Positions 9,002-18,644 of a DNA stretch of 64,000 nucleotides are shown piece by piece (position 1 is the first letter of the stretch; each line of letters opens with the position of its first letter). Location of the stretch: positions 10,230,001-10,294,000 of the forward strand of contig NZ_CP107772.1 in the NCBI RefSeq assembly GCF_036345155.1. The letters run 5' to 3'. Under the pieces are notes generated by a model. That model saw only the letters and a program-made list of their open reading frames with translations. It made no database searches and was not told the DNA's origin. The translations under genes and the position numbers were made by a program. Source of the stretch: Streptomyces sp. NBC_00582 (GTDB lineage: Bacteria > Actinomycetota > Actinomycetes > Streptomycetales > Streptomycetaceae).

Positions 9002-10441
9002 ATGGCCGGACTGATCGCTTACGGCGCCCATGTGCCGTACCACCGCCTGGCCCGCGCCGATGTCGCCGCCACCCTCGGGACGGCGCCCGGCCGCGGCACC
9101 CGCGCGGTCGCGGGCTACGACGAGGACACCACCTCCATGGCCGTCGAGGCGGCCCGCACCGCCCTGGCCCGCGACGGCCTGCGCGCCCGCATCGGCCAGC
9201 TCTTCCTCGCCACCGCGGCGCCCGCCTACCTCGACAAGACGAACGCGACCGCCGTGCACGCCGCGCTCCGCCTCGACGAGCACGTCCTCGCCGCCGACAT
9301 GGCGGGCTCGGTCCGCTCCGGCCTCGGCGCGCTGGTCACCGCCGCCCGCTCCCCGGTCCCCACCCTCGCCGTCCTGTCCGACCTGCGCACCGGCCTCCCC
9401 GGCGGCGGCGAGGAGGTCATGGGCGGCGACGGCGCGGCCGCGTTCGTCTTCGGCGGCCACCGCAACGGAGCGCCCGTCATCGCGGAACTACTGGCCCACG
9501 ACACCGTCAGCGACGAACTCCTCGACCGCTGGCGCCTGCCGGGCGCCCCCGCCTCCCGCGTCTGGGAGGAACGCTTCGCCGAGGAGATCTACGCCTCCCA
9601 CGCCGACAAGGCCCTGACCGCCGCCCTCGACCAGGCGGGACTGGACCGCCGCGCCGTCGACCACCTCGTCGTCTGCGGCCTGCACGCGCGAGCCTGCGCG
9701 ACGGTACGGCGGACCGCCGGCACCCGCCCCGAGGCGGCGGTCCCGGACCTCACCGACGCGATCGGCAACGCCGGCACCGCCCAGCCCGGCCTGCTCCTCG
9801 CCGACGTCCTCGACCGCGCGGCGCCCGGCGAGATCATCGCCCTCGTCGTGCTCGGCGACGGCGCCGGAGTCCTGCTGCTGCGCACCACCGACGCGCTCCC
9901 GGCCCACCGCAGCGCCCGGCCGGTCGCCGCGCAGATCACCGCGGGCAGCGCCCCGATGCCGTACGCCACCTACCTCTCCTGGCGCGGCCTGCTCGACCGC
10001 GAACCACCCCGCCGCCCGGACCCCGAGCCGCCCTACGCCCCGCCCGCGCACCGCCGCACCGCCTGGAAGTACGGCTTCGTCGCGGCCCGTTGCGAGAAGT
10101 GCGGCACCCGGCAGCTGCCGCCGGACCGGGTGTGCGCCTGCTGCCACAGCGTCGACGCCATGGCCGACGAGCCGATGGAACACATACGCGGCACGGTCGC
10201 CACGTTCACCGTCGACCGCCTGGCCCACACGCCCAGCCCGCCGATGCTCGTCGTGGTCGTCGACTACGACGGCGGCGGCCGCTTCCGCTGCCAGCTCACC
10301 GACGCCACCGAGGCCGACGCCGTCATCGGCGCCCGGGTGGAGATGACCTTCCGGCGCACGGTCACGGCGTCCGGCATCCACAACTACTTCTGGAAGGCCC
10401 GCCCGGTGCGCACCGGCGAGATGGAGGGGACACAGGGATGA
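9002..10441 (+). CDS. Ketoacyl-synthase/HMG-CoA-synthase-like protein fused to a zinc-ribbon OB-fold (DUF35) domain
   Basis: 479 aa. Residues about 1-310 look like a thiolase-superfamily condensing enzyme (AYGAHVPYHRL; LFLATAAPAYLDKTNATAVH; LVVCGLHARA). After a linker, RCEKCGTRQLPPDRVCACC is a CxxC...CxxC zinc ribbon followed by an OB-fold, the DUF35 pair that usually partners acyl-CoA-binding thiolases. The expected nucleophile region reads DMAGSVRSGLGAL with no Cys, so condensation chemistry is uncertain. The stop overlaps the next thiolase start (ATGA), suggesting the two form a complex, as archaeal thiolase-HMGS-DUF35 assemblies do. Confidence 0.82.
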   Translation: MAGLIAYGAHVPYHRLARADVAATLGTAPGRGTRAVAGYDEDTTSMAVEAARTALARDGLRARIGQLFLATAAPAYLDKTNATAVHAALRLDEHVLAADMAGSVRSGLGALVTAARSPVPTLAVLSDLRTGLPGGGEEVMGGDGAAAFVFGGHRNGAPVIAELLAHDTVSDELLDRWRLPGAPASRVWEERFAEEIYASHADKALTAALDQAGLDRRAVDHLVVCGLHARACATVRRTAGTRPEAAVPDLTDAIGNAGTAQPGLLLADVLDRAAPGEIIALVVLGDGAGVLLLRTTDALPAHRSARPVAAQITAGSAPMPYATYLSWRGLLDREPPRRPDPEPPYAPPAHRRTAWKYGFVAARCEKCGTRQLPPDRVCACCHSVDAMADEPMEHIRGTVATFTVDRLAHTPSPPMLVVVVDYDGGGRFRCQLTDATEADAVIGARVEMTFRRTVTASGIHNYFWKARPVRTGEMEGTQG

Positions 10442-11646
10442 GCTCACACGGAATCCGGGACCGGGTCGCGATCGTCGGCATGGGCTGCACGCCCTTCGGT
10501 GAGCACTGGACCCGGTCGGCCGACGACCTGCTGGTCGACGCGGTGGGGGAGGCGGTGACCTCGGCAGGGGTCACCCTCGACGACATCGACGCGTTCTGGT
10601 TCGGCACCCAGGCCTCCGGCGTCTCCGGACTGACCCTGAGCCGTGCCCTGCGCCTGCCGAACAAGCCGGTCACCCGCGTCGAGAACATGTGCGCCACCGG
10701 CTCCGAGGCCCTGCGCAACGCCTGCTACGCCGTCGCCTCCGGCGCCTACGACGTGGCGATGGCGGTCGGCGTGGAGAAGCTCAAGGACTCCGGCATGTCC
10801 GGGCTGTCCGGCACCGCGATCCCGGGCGCGGGCGACGACAGCCGCGGCGAGATCACCGCGCCCGCCAACTTCTCCCTCCTCGCCCCCGCCTACGCCGCCA
10901 AGTACGGCCTGACGAAAGAGGAGTTGAAGGACGTCATCACCCGCATCGCCTGGAAGAACCACGTCAACGGCGCCCGCAACCCCCGCGCGCAGTTCCGCAA
11001 GGAGGTGCCGCTGGAGCGCATCCGCTCGGCCCCGATCGTGGCGGGCATGCTCGGTGTGTTCGACTGCTCGGGCGTCTCGGACGGCTCGGCGGCGGCGATC
11101 GTCGTACGCGCCGAGGACGCCTACCGGTACACCGACAAGCCCGTCTTCGTGAAGGCGCTGTCCTTCGTCGCCGGCCCCGCGGACGGACTCCTCGACCCCG
11201 AGTACGACTTCACCACCTTCCCCGAGGTCGTCGCCTCCGCCCAGGAGGCGTACCGGCAGGCGGGCGTGAGCGACCCGCGCACCGAACTCGCGCTCGCCGA
11301 GGTCCACGACTGCTTCACGCCCACGGAGCTGGTGCTGATGGAGGACCTCGGCTTCTCCGCGCGCGGCGAGGCATGGAAGGACGTCAGCAGCGGGGCGTTC
11401 GACCTCGACGGCTCGCTGCCGGTCAACCCGGACGGCGGCCTCAAGGCCTTCGGCCACCCCATCGGCGCCTCCGGCCTACGGATGATGTTCGAGGCGTGGC
11501 TGCAACTGCGGGGCGAGGCACCGCCGGAACGCACGGTGCCGTCCGTGGCCCAGGGGCGCTCGCTGGCCCTCACCCACAACCTGGGCGGCGGACCCGGCGA
11601 ATGCGTCTCCTTCGTGTCCATCGTCGGCAGCGAACTCACCGAGTAG
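10438..11646 (+). CDS. SCP2-type thiolase / lipid-transfer thiolase-like protein
   Basis: 402 aa. ATG overlaps the preceding stop. VENMCATGSEAL contains the N-terminal Cys85, and GGLKAFGHPIGASG the His. The C-terminal block is HNLGGGPGECVSFVSIVG, whose Cys may be the second catalytic one. This subgroup cleaves or binds bulky or cyclic 3-ketoacyl-CoAs and commonly works with a DUF35 protein, here fused in the neighbour. Confidence 0.9.
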   Translation: MSSHGIRDRVAIVGMGCTPFGEHWTRSADDLLVDAVGEAVTSAGVTLDDIDAFWFGTQASGVSGLTLSRALRLPNKPVTRVENMCATGSEALRNACYAVASGAYDVAMAVGVEKLKDSGMSGLSGTAIPGAGDDSRGEITAPANFSLLAPAYAAKYGLTKEELKDVITRIAWKNHVNGARNPRAQFRKEVPLERIRSAPIVAGMLGVFDCSGVSDGSAAAIVVRAEDAYRYTDKPVFVKALSFVAGPADGLLDPEYDFTTFPEVVASAQEAYRQAGVSDPRTELALAEVHDCFTPTELVLMEDLGFSARGEAWKDVSSGAFDLDGSLPVNPDGGLKAFGHPIGASGLRMMFEAWLQLRGEAPPERTVPSVAQGRSLALTHNLGGGPGECVSFVSIVGSELTE

Positions 11647-11663
11647 GAAAGGCGGTTCGGGAC

Positions 11664-12458
11664 ATGGGACGACTCGACGGCAAGGTCGCCGTCGTGACCG
11701 GGGCGGCGTCGGGCATCGGCGCCGCCTCGGCACGTCGGGTGGCCGCCGAGGGTGCGCACACCGTGGTCGCCGATCTGGACCTCGACGGCGCGCAGGCGGT
11801 GACGGAGGAGATCCGCGCCGCCGGCGGGTCCGCGACGGCGGTTCCGGTCGACCTCGGTGACATCGACAGCGTACGGGCCATGGTCGCCGCGGCGGTCGAC
11901 ACCTACGGCGGTCTCGACGTGCTGCACAACAACGCGGCCGCCACCCGCCTGGCCGCCCGCCACGATCTCGCCGTCGCCGAGGCCGACCCGGCGGTGTGGG
12001 ACGACACGATGCGGATCAACCTGCGCGGCACCATGGTCGCGATCCAGGCCGCCGTCCCGCACATGATCGCCCGGGGCGGCGGCTCCGTCATCAACACCTC
12101 GTCCGGGTCCGGCCTCTCGGGCGATCTGCGCAACCCCGCCTACGGCGCCTCCAAGGCGGCCCTCATCAACCTCACCCAGTACGTCGCCACCCAGTACGGC
12201 AAGCAGGGCGTGCGCTGCAACGCCATCGCGCCCGGGTTCATCGTCACGCCCGCGAGCGCCGGTTCGGCCCACGGCGCGATCCGTGAGGCGATGCTGCGCC
12301 ACCACCTCACCCCGCGCCTGGGCCGACCGGAGGACGTCGCCGCGGCGGTCGTCTTCCTCGCGTCCGACGAGTCCGCCTTCATCACCGGGCACACCCTGCG
12401 CGTGGACGGCGGACTGCTCTCCCACCAGCCGTACGTCGCCGACCTGCGGGACGCCTGA
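11664..12458 (+). CDS. SDR-family oxidoreductase
   Basis: 264 aa. TGAASGIGAA nucleotide-binding motif, HNNAAA in place of NNAG, and the Ser/Tyr/Lys set in NTSSGSGLSGDLRNPAYGASK. It lies 17 bp after the thiolase and ends the operon; the next gene is convergent at 28 bp. A second, distinct dehydrogenase from the one at 6991, perhaps for a ring hydroxyl or another pathway step. Confidence 0.92.
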   Translation: MGRLDGKVAVVTGAASGIGAASARRVAAEGAHTVVADLDLDGAQAVTEEIRAAGGSATAVPVDLGDIDSVRAMVAAAVDTYGGLDVLHNNAAATRLAARHDLAVAEADPAVWDDTMRINLRGTMVAIQAAVPHMIARGGGSVINTSSGSGLSGDLRNPAYGASKAALINLTQYVATQYGKQGVRCNAIAPGFIVTPASAGSAHGAIREAMLRHHLTPRLGRPEDVAAAVVFLASDESAFITGHTLRVDGGLLSHQPYVADLRDA

Positions 12459-12485
12459 CGCCCGGGCCGTCGCCGGAGGCGCTCG

Positions 12486-15182
12486 TCACGCCAGCGCCTC
12501 CGGCTCCAGGTCGCCGAGGTACGCCGCCCGCACCGCCGGATCCCGGCGCACCTCCTCCGGCGTACCGGCGCAAATTCGACGTCCGAAGTCCAGCACCACG
12601 ACCTCGTCGCAGACGCTCATGACCATGTCGACGTCGTGCTCGACGAGCAGGACCCCCATGCCCCAGTCCTCGGCCAGTCGCCGTACCAGATGGGCCAGTT
12701 CCCGCGTCTCGTCGTCGGACAGCCCGGCGGCCGGCTCGTCGAGGAGCAGCACGGACGGCGAGGCCGCCACCGCGCGGGCGATGGCCAGCAGCCGCCGCTC
12801 CCCGTACGACAGCTCCGCCACGGGCCGGTCGAGGCTGTCCTGGAGTCCGAACTCCCGTACCGCGACGAGGACATGGCCGGGGAGCGGACGGCTCCCGGGG
12901 CGGATCAGGTCCGTGAGGTAGGCCCACCGGCCGGGCCGCTCGCAGGCCGCGGAGAGGTTGTCGCGGACCGTCATGTCCTCGAACAGCTCCAGCGACTGGA
13001 AGGACCGGCTCAGCCCGGCCGTCGCCCGCCGGTGCACCGGCAGCCGGGTCAGATCCCGGTCGGCGAGGCGCACGCTGCCGGACACGGCCCGGGTGAAGCC
13101 GGTGACGGCGTCGATGGCGGAGGTCTTGCCGGCGCCGTTGGGCCCGATGAGCCCGACGATCCGGCCCGGCTCGACGTCCAGCGAGAGCCCGTCGACGGCG
13201 ACGACACCGCCGTAGCGCACGGTCAGGTCCCGGACGTGGAGCGCGAGCGGCGCGGCGCGGGAGACGTCCGCCACGGCCGCCGGCCCCACCTCGCCCGCCT
13301 CCGCCGTGTCCTTGCGAGGCAGGCGGTTGCGGATGCGCGCCGCCGGTCGGCCGGCGTCCTTGCCGATGCCGTCCTGGTTGCCCACCAGCGTGAGCACCAG
13401 GACGACCCCGCCGATCAGCGGCATCCACGCGCTCAGCCCGGGCAGCACCCAGTCCCCGATGCGCGCGCCGACCGTGCCCACGGCGAACATCGCCCCGAAC
13501 AGCGGCCCCACGAGGAAGCCGACTCCGCCGATGACGGCGAGTCCGAGCGCGGTGATGGAGTCGAAGCTCGCGAAGTCGGAGAAGACCACCGAGGTGGAGC
13601 GGAAGCCGATGAGCACACCGGCGAGGGCGGCGATGGCCGCGGACAGGCCGAAGGCGTAGAGCTTGGCCGCGCGGACGTCGATGCCGAGCGCGGCGGCGGC
13701 CCGCTCGTTGGCCCGTACGGCGACGAGCCGGCGGCCGGTCCTGCCGCGCCGTACGTTGGCGACCACGAGCGTGGCGGCGACGAACAGCACCAGCACCACG
13801 GCGGCGTACCGCTGCGGGTGGTCGACGCCCGAGACGCTGATCCCGAAGAGGGTCTGGTGGCCCACCGCGATGCCGTCGCTGCCGGGGGTCGTCGACAGGC
13901 TGGTGTTCTGGAAGACCATCGCCTCCAGCGTGGTGCCGAGGCCGAGCGTGATGATGGCCAGGTTGACACCACGGGTGCGCACCGCCGGGAGGGCGAACAG
14001 CAGGCCGATCGGCACCGTGCCCAACACACCTGCCAGCAGGGCCAGTTCGAACGGCCAACCCCAGTCCGCCGCCGCGTGCCCGGCGATGAAGGCGCCGGTG
14101 CCGGCGAGAGCGTAGGCCGCGAGCGAGACCTGTCCCGCGTACCCGGTGACCACGACGATCGACAGGATGATCAGCGAGAGCACCAGGGTGCTGGTGATCG
14201 CGTCGGCCCACAGCGGTGTGGACACGCCGACCAGGGCCAGCCCGACCACGGCGGCGAACGCCAGCGGCAGGGGGCGCACCCGTCCGCTGCCCAGCGCCGG
14301 CAGCCGGTCCAGGAAGGTGCCGCGCAGCGGCAGCGCCCGGCCACGGGCCACCAGCACCAGGGCGATGAACAGGAACGGCACCGACGAGGCGAGTCCCGTC
14401 ACGCCGGAGCCGAAACGCGTGAGTTCGGACTGCACGAGACCGATGACCAGGCCGCCGGCCAGCGTGACGGGGAACGAGGAGAACCTGCCGACCAGGGCGG
14501 CCGCCAGCGCGCTCAGCAGCAGGGTGGTCAGCCCGGAGACCGACAGGCCGATGACCGGCACGATCAGGATGCCGGTCAGTCCCGCCAGGGCCGAGCCGAG
14601 GGCCCAGTTGCCGGTGGCGATCACGTCCGGGGACCAGCCGAGCGAGGCGGCGGCGTGCTCGTTCTCGGCGACGGCGGTGGTGCCCAGGCCGAACAGGGTG
14701 CGACGGTAGAGGAGATGGAGGAGCGCGGTGACGGCTACCGCGATGCCGAGCAGCCAGACGCGGTCCTCGGAGATCGTGGCCCCGGCGATCGTCAGCAGCC
14801 GGGTGGGCAGCTTGCCGGGCACCAGTTGCAGGCTGTCGCCGTAGCGTTTGACGGCGACGGCGGTGAGCACGATGAACACCGCGAGGGTGCCGACCAGCCG
14901 GGCCAGGGTGGACGCCCCGCGCAGCGGCCGCAGCACCAGCAGATGGGTGAGCACGCCCAGCAGCGCGGAGGTGAGCACCCCGCACACGACGGCAGGCCAG
15001 TACGGCACGCCGTGGTCGAAGGCGAGCTCCCACTGCACGTAGGCGCCCGCCATCCCGATCGCGCCGTGCGCGAGGTTCAGCACACCGGAGCCCCGGTAGA
15101 CCAGCACGATGCCGTGCGCGGTGAGTGCGTACAGAGCGCCGAGCCCCAGGCCGAGCAGGGCGAAACGCAGGATGTCGTCCAT
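12486..15182 (-). CDS. Fused branched-chain-type ABC importer: LivH permease + LivM permease + LivG ATPase
   Basis: 898 aa in one frame. ATG 15182 has GGGAGG upstream; the frame runs 12 codons further without a better site. About residues 1-285 are LivH-like (GALYALTAHGIVLVYRGSG; LNLAHGAIGMAGAY). About 290-600 are LivM-like (GYAGQVSLAAYALAGTGAF; GGVGFLVGPLFGAMFA). About 643-898 are the LivG ATPase, with Walker A GPNGAGKTS near 675, signature LSYGERRLLAIARA and Walker B LLLDEPAAG. These are normally three genes. With the lipoprotein at 15310 and LivF at 16565, the importer is complete. The cargo is probably the acid degraded by the cluster, not necessarily an amino acid. Confidence 0.93.
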   Translation of the reverse strand: MDDILRFALLGLGLGALYALTAHGIVLVYRGSGVLNLAHGAIGMAGAYVQWELAFDHGVPYWPAVVCGVLTSALLGVLTHLLVLRPLRGASTLARLVGTLAVFIVLTAVAVKRYGDSLQLVPGKLPTRLLTIAGATISEDRVWLLGIAVAVTALLHLLYRRTLFGLGTTAVAENEHAAASLGWSPDVIATGNWALGSALAGLTGILIVPVIGLSVSGLTTLLLSALAAALVGRFSSFPVTLAGGLVIGLVQSELTRFGSGVTGLASSVPFLFIALVLVARGRALPLRGTFLDRLPALGSGRVRPLPLAFAAVVGLALVGVSTPLWADAITSTLVLSLIILSIVVVTGYAGQVSLAAYALAGTGAFIAGHAAADWGWPFELALLAGVLGTVPIGLLFALPAVRTRGVNLAIITLGLGTTLEAMVFQNTSLSTTPGSDGIAVGHQTLFGISVSGVDHPQRYAAVVLVLFVAATLVVANVRRGRTGRRLVAVRANERAAAALGIDVRAAKLYAFGLSAAIAALAGVLIGFRSTSVVFSDFASFDSITALGLAVIGGVGFLVGPLFGAMFAVGTVGARIGDWVLPGLSAWMPLIGGVVLVLTLVGNQDGIGKDAGRPAARIRNRLPRKDTAEAGEVGPAAVADVSRAAPLALHVRDLTVRYGGVVAVDGLSLDVEPGRIVGLIGPNGAGKTSAIDAVTGFTRAVSGSVRLADRDLTRLPVHRRATAGLSRSFQSLELFEDMTVRDNLSAACERPGRWAYLTDLIRPGSRPLPGHVLVAVREFGLQDSLDRPVAELSYGERRLLAIARAVAASPSVLLLDEPAAGLSDDETRELAHLVRRLAEDWGMGVLLVEHDVDMVMSVCDEVVVLDFGRRICAGTPEEVRRDPAVRAAYLGDLEPEALA

Positions 15183-15218
15183 CGGGGGAACCTCCCGGAG
15201 GTCAGCCAGACAGCTCAT

Positions 15219-15230
15219 TTATTTAAATAA
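15219..15230. promoter_or_regulatory. AT palindrome in divergent liv promoter
   Basis: TTATTTAAATAA, a perfect 12-bp palindrome, is the only AT-rich run in the 127-bp gap between the fused importer (-) and the binding protein (+). Operator or promoter core is inferred. Confidence 0.4.
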
Positions 15231-15309
15231 TTGTGCCGAGACTACTTCACTAACCCAAAAACGCACCCCATGCTGTTCGCCAACTCGACGACGAGCCCGC
15301 GGAGGGGCC

Positions 15310-16548
15310 ATGAACGACTCACACCGACGCAGAAGTTCCGCAGCGACCTGTCTCGCGGTGACCGCAGCCCTGCTGGCGGCAGGCTGCGGGGGCAAGGAGT
15401 CCGGCAGCTCGACCCAGACCTCCCTGAAGGGCGCTCCGGTCAAGGTGATGGTCTGGAACCCGGAGGACACCCAGGGCAGCGCCCAGCCCGGGGTGCGGCT
15501 CACCGCCCAGGCCTACGAGAAGTGGATCAACGCCAACGGCGGGATCAAGGGCGGCCCGCTGAAGGTGCTGACCTGCAACGAGAAGAACGACCCGGACGAG
15601 GCCGAGAAGTGCGCCCAGCAGGCGGTGGCCGACAAGGTGGTCGCGGTCGTGGGGTCGTACAGCCTCGCGGGCGACCGCTACATGCCGATCCTGCAGAAGG
15701 CCGGCATCCCCTACCTCGGCGGAACCGGCGTCTCGGCCGCGGAGTTCTCCAACCCGCTGTCCTTCCCGGTCAACGGAGGCACCCCGGCGGTGTTCGCGGC
15801 GCACGGCCGGCAACTCGTGCAGGAGGGCTGCAAGAAGATCGCCGGCGTCCGGTACGACCTGGCGGCCGCCGCGATCGTCTCGCAGTTCCTCACCCTCGGG
15901 GCCACCTCCGCCGGAGGCGCCGTGCCCAAGGACATCAAGGTGCCGCTCACCGCCACCGACCTCGCCCCGCAGGTCGCCGCCGCCACCAAGGGCACCGACT
16001 GCGTGAGCGTCATCCTCGGCACCGCGTCGGGCCTGTTCGTGAAGTCGTACGTCCAGTCCGGCGCGAAGACGAAGCTCGGCAGCGTCGTCGGCAACCTCAC
16101 CCCGCAGCTGGCCGCCGGCACCGGCGGAAGCAGCGGCCCGCTGGAGGGTGCGGCGATCACCGGCTACTACCCGCCTGCCTCCGACCCGGCCTGGAAGGAC
16201 TTCCTCGCGGCCGCCAAGGGCGACAAGGACATCGACACCACCAACGGCGCCAACGAGACGACCTGGGTGGCGTTCAAGGTCTTCACCGAGGCCGCCAAGC
16301 AGCTTTCCACGATCTCGGCCAAGGCCCTGGTGCAGGAGCTGAACACCACCTCCGGGATCGACACCGGCGGTCTGACCCCCGCGCTGACCTGGAACGCCTC
16401 GACAGCCCTGCCGATCAAGGGCCTCGACCGCATCCACAACACGACCGCCACTGAACTGACCATCCGCAACGGACAGATCGAGTGGGCGAAGGCGGGGTCG
16501 ACCTTCGTCGACGTCCGGAAGGTGCTGACGGCCACACCGGCCGGCTGA
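15310..16548 (+). CDS. Branched-chain-type ABC transporter substrate-binding lipoprotein
   Basis: 412 aa. ATG 15310 follows GGAGGGG. Lipoprotein signal with TAALLAAGC, Cys26 being the lipidated residue. The mature part is a type-I periplasmic-binding fold of the Leu/Ile/Val family (KWINANGGIKGGPLKVL; VVAVVGSYSL; GIPYLGGTGVS). It delivers the ligand to the fused permease across the divergent promoter. Downstream livF is 16 bp away. Confidence 0.93.
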   Translation: MNDSHRRRSSAATCLAVTAALLAAGCGGKESGSSTQTSLKGAPVKVMVWNPEDTQGSAQPGVRLTAQAYEKWINANGGIKGGPLKVLTCNEKNDPDEAEKCAQQAVADKVVAVVGSYSLAGDRYMPILQKAGIPYLGGTGVSAAEFSNPLSFPVNGGTPAVFAAHGRQLVQEGCKKIAGVRYDLAAAAIVSQFLTLGATSAGGAVPKDIKVPLTATDLAPQVAAATKGTDCVSVILGTASGLFVKSYVQSGAKTKLGSVVGNLTPQLAAGTGGSSGPLEGAAITGYYPPASDPAWKDFLAAAKGDKDIDTTNGANETTWVAFKVFTEAAKQLSTISAKALVQELNTTSGIDTGGLTPALTWNASTALPIKGLDRIHNTTATELTIRNGQIEWAKAGSTFVDVRKVLTATPAG

Positions 16549-16564
16549 CCGAAGGGGAACGTCC

Positions 16565-17290
16565 GTGCACGACACCGAGCCCTTGATCGAAGCCCGTGCC
16601 CTCAGCGCCGGCTACGGCAGCCAGCCCGTCCTGCGCGATCTCGACCTCGAGGTCCGCCCCGGCGAGGTCGTCGCCCTGCTCGGGCCCAACGGCGCGGGCA
16701 AGACCACCACGTTGCGGGCGCTGTCCGGGGAACTCGCCCCGATGAGCGGCGAGGTGCGCTGGCTGGGCGACACCGCCCGCGCACCACTGCACCGCCGCGC
16801 ACGCCAGGGCCTGGCCTACGTCGGCGAGCGGGCGGTCTTCACCGGCCTCGACACCGCGGACAACCTCCGGGTCGGCCGGGTCACGCCCGAGCAGGCCCTG
16901 GCACTCTTCCCCGAACTGGAGAAACGCCTGAAGACCGGCGCGGGCATGCTCTCGGGCGGCGAGCAGCAGATGCTGTCGCTGGCCCGCGCGCTGAGCCGCT
17001 CGCCCCGGCTGCTGCTCGCGGACGAACTGTCCCTCGGGCTCGCCCCCCTCGTCGTCGACCGTCTGCTGCGCGCGGTGCGCCGGGCGGCCGACCGGGGCCT
17101 CGGGGCGCTGCTGGTGGAACAGCACGTGCGCAGGGTGCTGGACATCGCCGACCGCGTGTACGTCCTGCACCGCGGCCGCGTCGCCATGACCGGCACCCCA
17201 GCACAACTGCGCGGCGACCTCGACGCGATCGAGTCGTCGTACCTGACCGCAGGGACGACCGCGGAAAAGACGACCTATGCAAGCGATTGA
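16565..17290 (+). CDS. LivF-type ABC transporter ATP-binding protein
   Basis: 241 aa from GTG 16565 with GAAGGGG upstream. Walker A GPNGAGKTTTLR, signature LSGGEQQMLSLARAL, Walker B LLLADELSLGLAP and the H-loop LLVEQHV. It is the second ATPase that pairs with the LivG domain of the fusion. The LuxE-like gene begins ten bases later. Confidence 0.95.
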   Translation: MHDTEPLIEARALSAGYGSQPVLRDLDLEVRPGEVVALLGPNGAGKTTTLRALSGELAPMSGEVRWLGDTARAPLHRRARQGLAYVGERAVFTGLDTADNLRVGRVTPEQALALFPELEKRLKTGAGMLSGGEQQMLSLARALSRSPRLLLADELSLGLAPLVVDRLLRAVRRAADRGLGALLVEQHVRRVLDIADRVYVLHRGRVAMTGTPAQLRGDLDAIESSYLTAGTTAEKTTYASD

Positions 17291-17300
17291 GGTGGGTGCT

Positions 17301-18644
17301 GTGTCCGGCGCACGCGCGCAGATCCGATCCCTGGTCCTGTCCGGAGACACCTTCGACCAACCAGCGGTAGAAATAAGGGAGTTGCAGCTCGAAGCGGCGC
17401 GGGAGGCCTTCGCCGCCCACCGCGAACGCATCCCGCTGCTGCACACCCGCGCGGAGGAGACCGGCGTCCGCGAGGTCACGGCCCTCGACGACCTCGTCCC
17501 CCTGCTCTTCTCGCACACCAGCTACAAGTCGTACCCGCTCTCTCTCATCACCGCCGGCCGATGGGACCGGCTGCTGCGCTGGTACACGACCGTCTCCACG
17601 GTCGAACCCGGGGACGTCGACGTCGACGGCGTACGCGACATCGACGAGTGGACCGACCGCATCACGGCCGCCGGCCACCGCCCGTACATCACCAGCGGCA
17701 CCTCAGGAAAGGTCTCCTTCCTCAACTGCGCGGCCGACGACCTGAGTTTCCTGCACGACATCCTGGAGCACCTCACCTGCTGGCCCGACCCCCTGCCGCC
17801 GAAGCCCACCCGACGCGGTTACCTGCTCGCCCCCGCGAGCGGCCCGATGCGCTCCATCGACGGCTTCCGGTGGCACGCCGAGGTCTTCGCCCGCCCCGGC
17901 GAGACCCGACTGCTCACCGACGACCCGCTGCGGGTGTCGGAACTGATGAGCAGCGCCCTGCTGCGCCGCAGGATCGCGGAGGGCACCGCCACCCCGCAGG
18001 AGATCAGCTCCCACGAGACCGCCTCCGAGGCCCGCGAGGCGGAGATGGACGCTGCCGTGAGCGGGATCGTCGACGACATCGCCGCCCACCGCGACGAACC
18101 GCTGCTCATCGCCGGCATGAACAACCAGCAGTTCGCCCTGATCCAGGCCCTGCGCGCCCGCGGCGTCCCGGACGGCGGCCTCCACCCGGACACCCTGGTG
18201 CTCAGCGGCGGCGGCAACAAGGGCCGCGCCCTGCCCGAGGACTACCAGCAGCAGTTCGCCGCGTTCTACGACGGCGTACGGCGGGTGCGCAGCTACGGCA
18301 TGACGGAACTCCAGGGCTCCTGCCTAGCCTGCGAGAAGGGCCACTACCACGTGCCGCCGTGGGTGATCCCACTGGTCCTCGACCAGCAGGGCGAGACCCT
18401 GCTCAACCCCGAACACGGCGTCGTGGAAGGCCGGTTCGCCTTCCTGGACGTCTCCTTGGAAGGCCGCTGGGGCGGACTGATCAGCGGCGACCGGGTCCTC
18501 GTGGACTTCTCACCCTGCGCCTGCGGCCGGCCGGGACCCGCCGTCCTGCCGGACATCCAGCGCTACGGCGACCTCGGCGGCGACGACAAGATCACCTGCG
18601 CGGCGACACTCGACTCCTATGTGCGAGGGATGATCCACGGATGA
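17301..18644 (+). CDS. LuxE-like acyl-protein synthetase / phenylacetate-CoA-ligase-like adenylating enzyme
   Basis: 447 aa from GTG 17301, which has GAGGTGGG at optimal distance; an ATG at 17277 lacks a good site and would overlap livF. The ATP-binding loop is YITSGTSGKVSF (about residue 130), and RSYGMTELQG is the A5-like motif. The C-terminus is cysteine-bearing: SPCACGRPGP and ITCAAT. LuxE activates a fatty acid with ATP and passes the acyl group to an enzyme cysteine for LuxC. It is coupled by ATGA to a LuxC-like gene, which supports this assignment over a plain CoA ligase. It may activate the imported acid or a pathway intermediate. Confidence 0.8.
   Translation: MSGARAQIRSLVLSGDTFDQPAVEIRELQLEAAREAFAAHRERIPLLHTRAEETGVREVTALDDLVPLLFSHTSYKSYPLSLITAGRWDRLLRWYTTVSTVEPGDVDVDGVRDIDEWTDRITAAGHRPYITSGTSGKVSFLNCAADDLSFLHDILEHLTCWPDPLPPKPTRRGYLLAPASGPMRSIDGFRWHAEVFARPGETRLLTDDPLRVSELMSSALLRRRIAEGTATPQEISSHETASEAREAEMDAAVSGIVDDIAAHRDEPLLIAGMNNQQFALIQALRARGVPDGGLHPDTLVLSGGGNKGRALPEDYQQQFAAFYDGVRRVRSYGMTELQGSCLACEKGHYHVPPWVIPLVLDQQGETLLNPEHGVVEGRFAFLDVSLEGRWGGLISGDRVLVDFSPCACGRPGPAVLPDIQRYGDLGGDDKITCAATLDSYVRGMIHG

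Noticed and set aside
12636..15230. 864-residue open frame on the + strand
   Set aside because: Antisense shadow of the fused Liv importer; Gly/Arg/Asp/Gln-rich low-complexity translation with no domain. The minus frame has transmembrane helices and Walker motifs.
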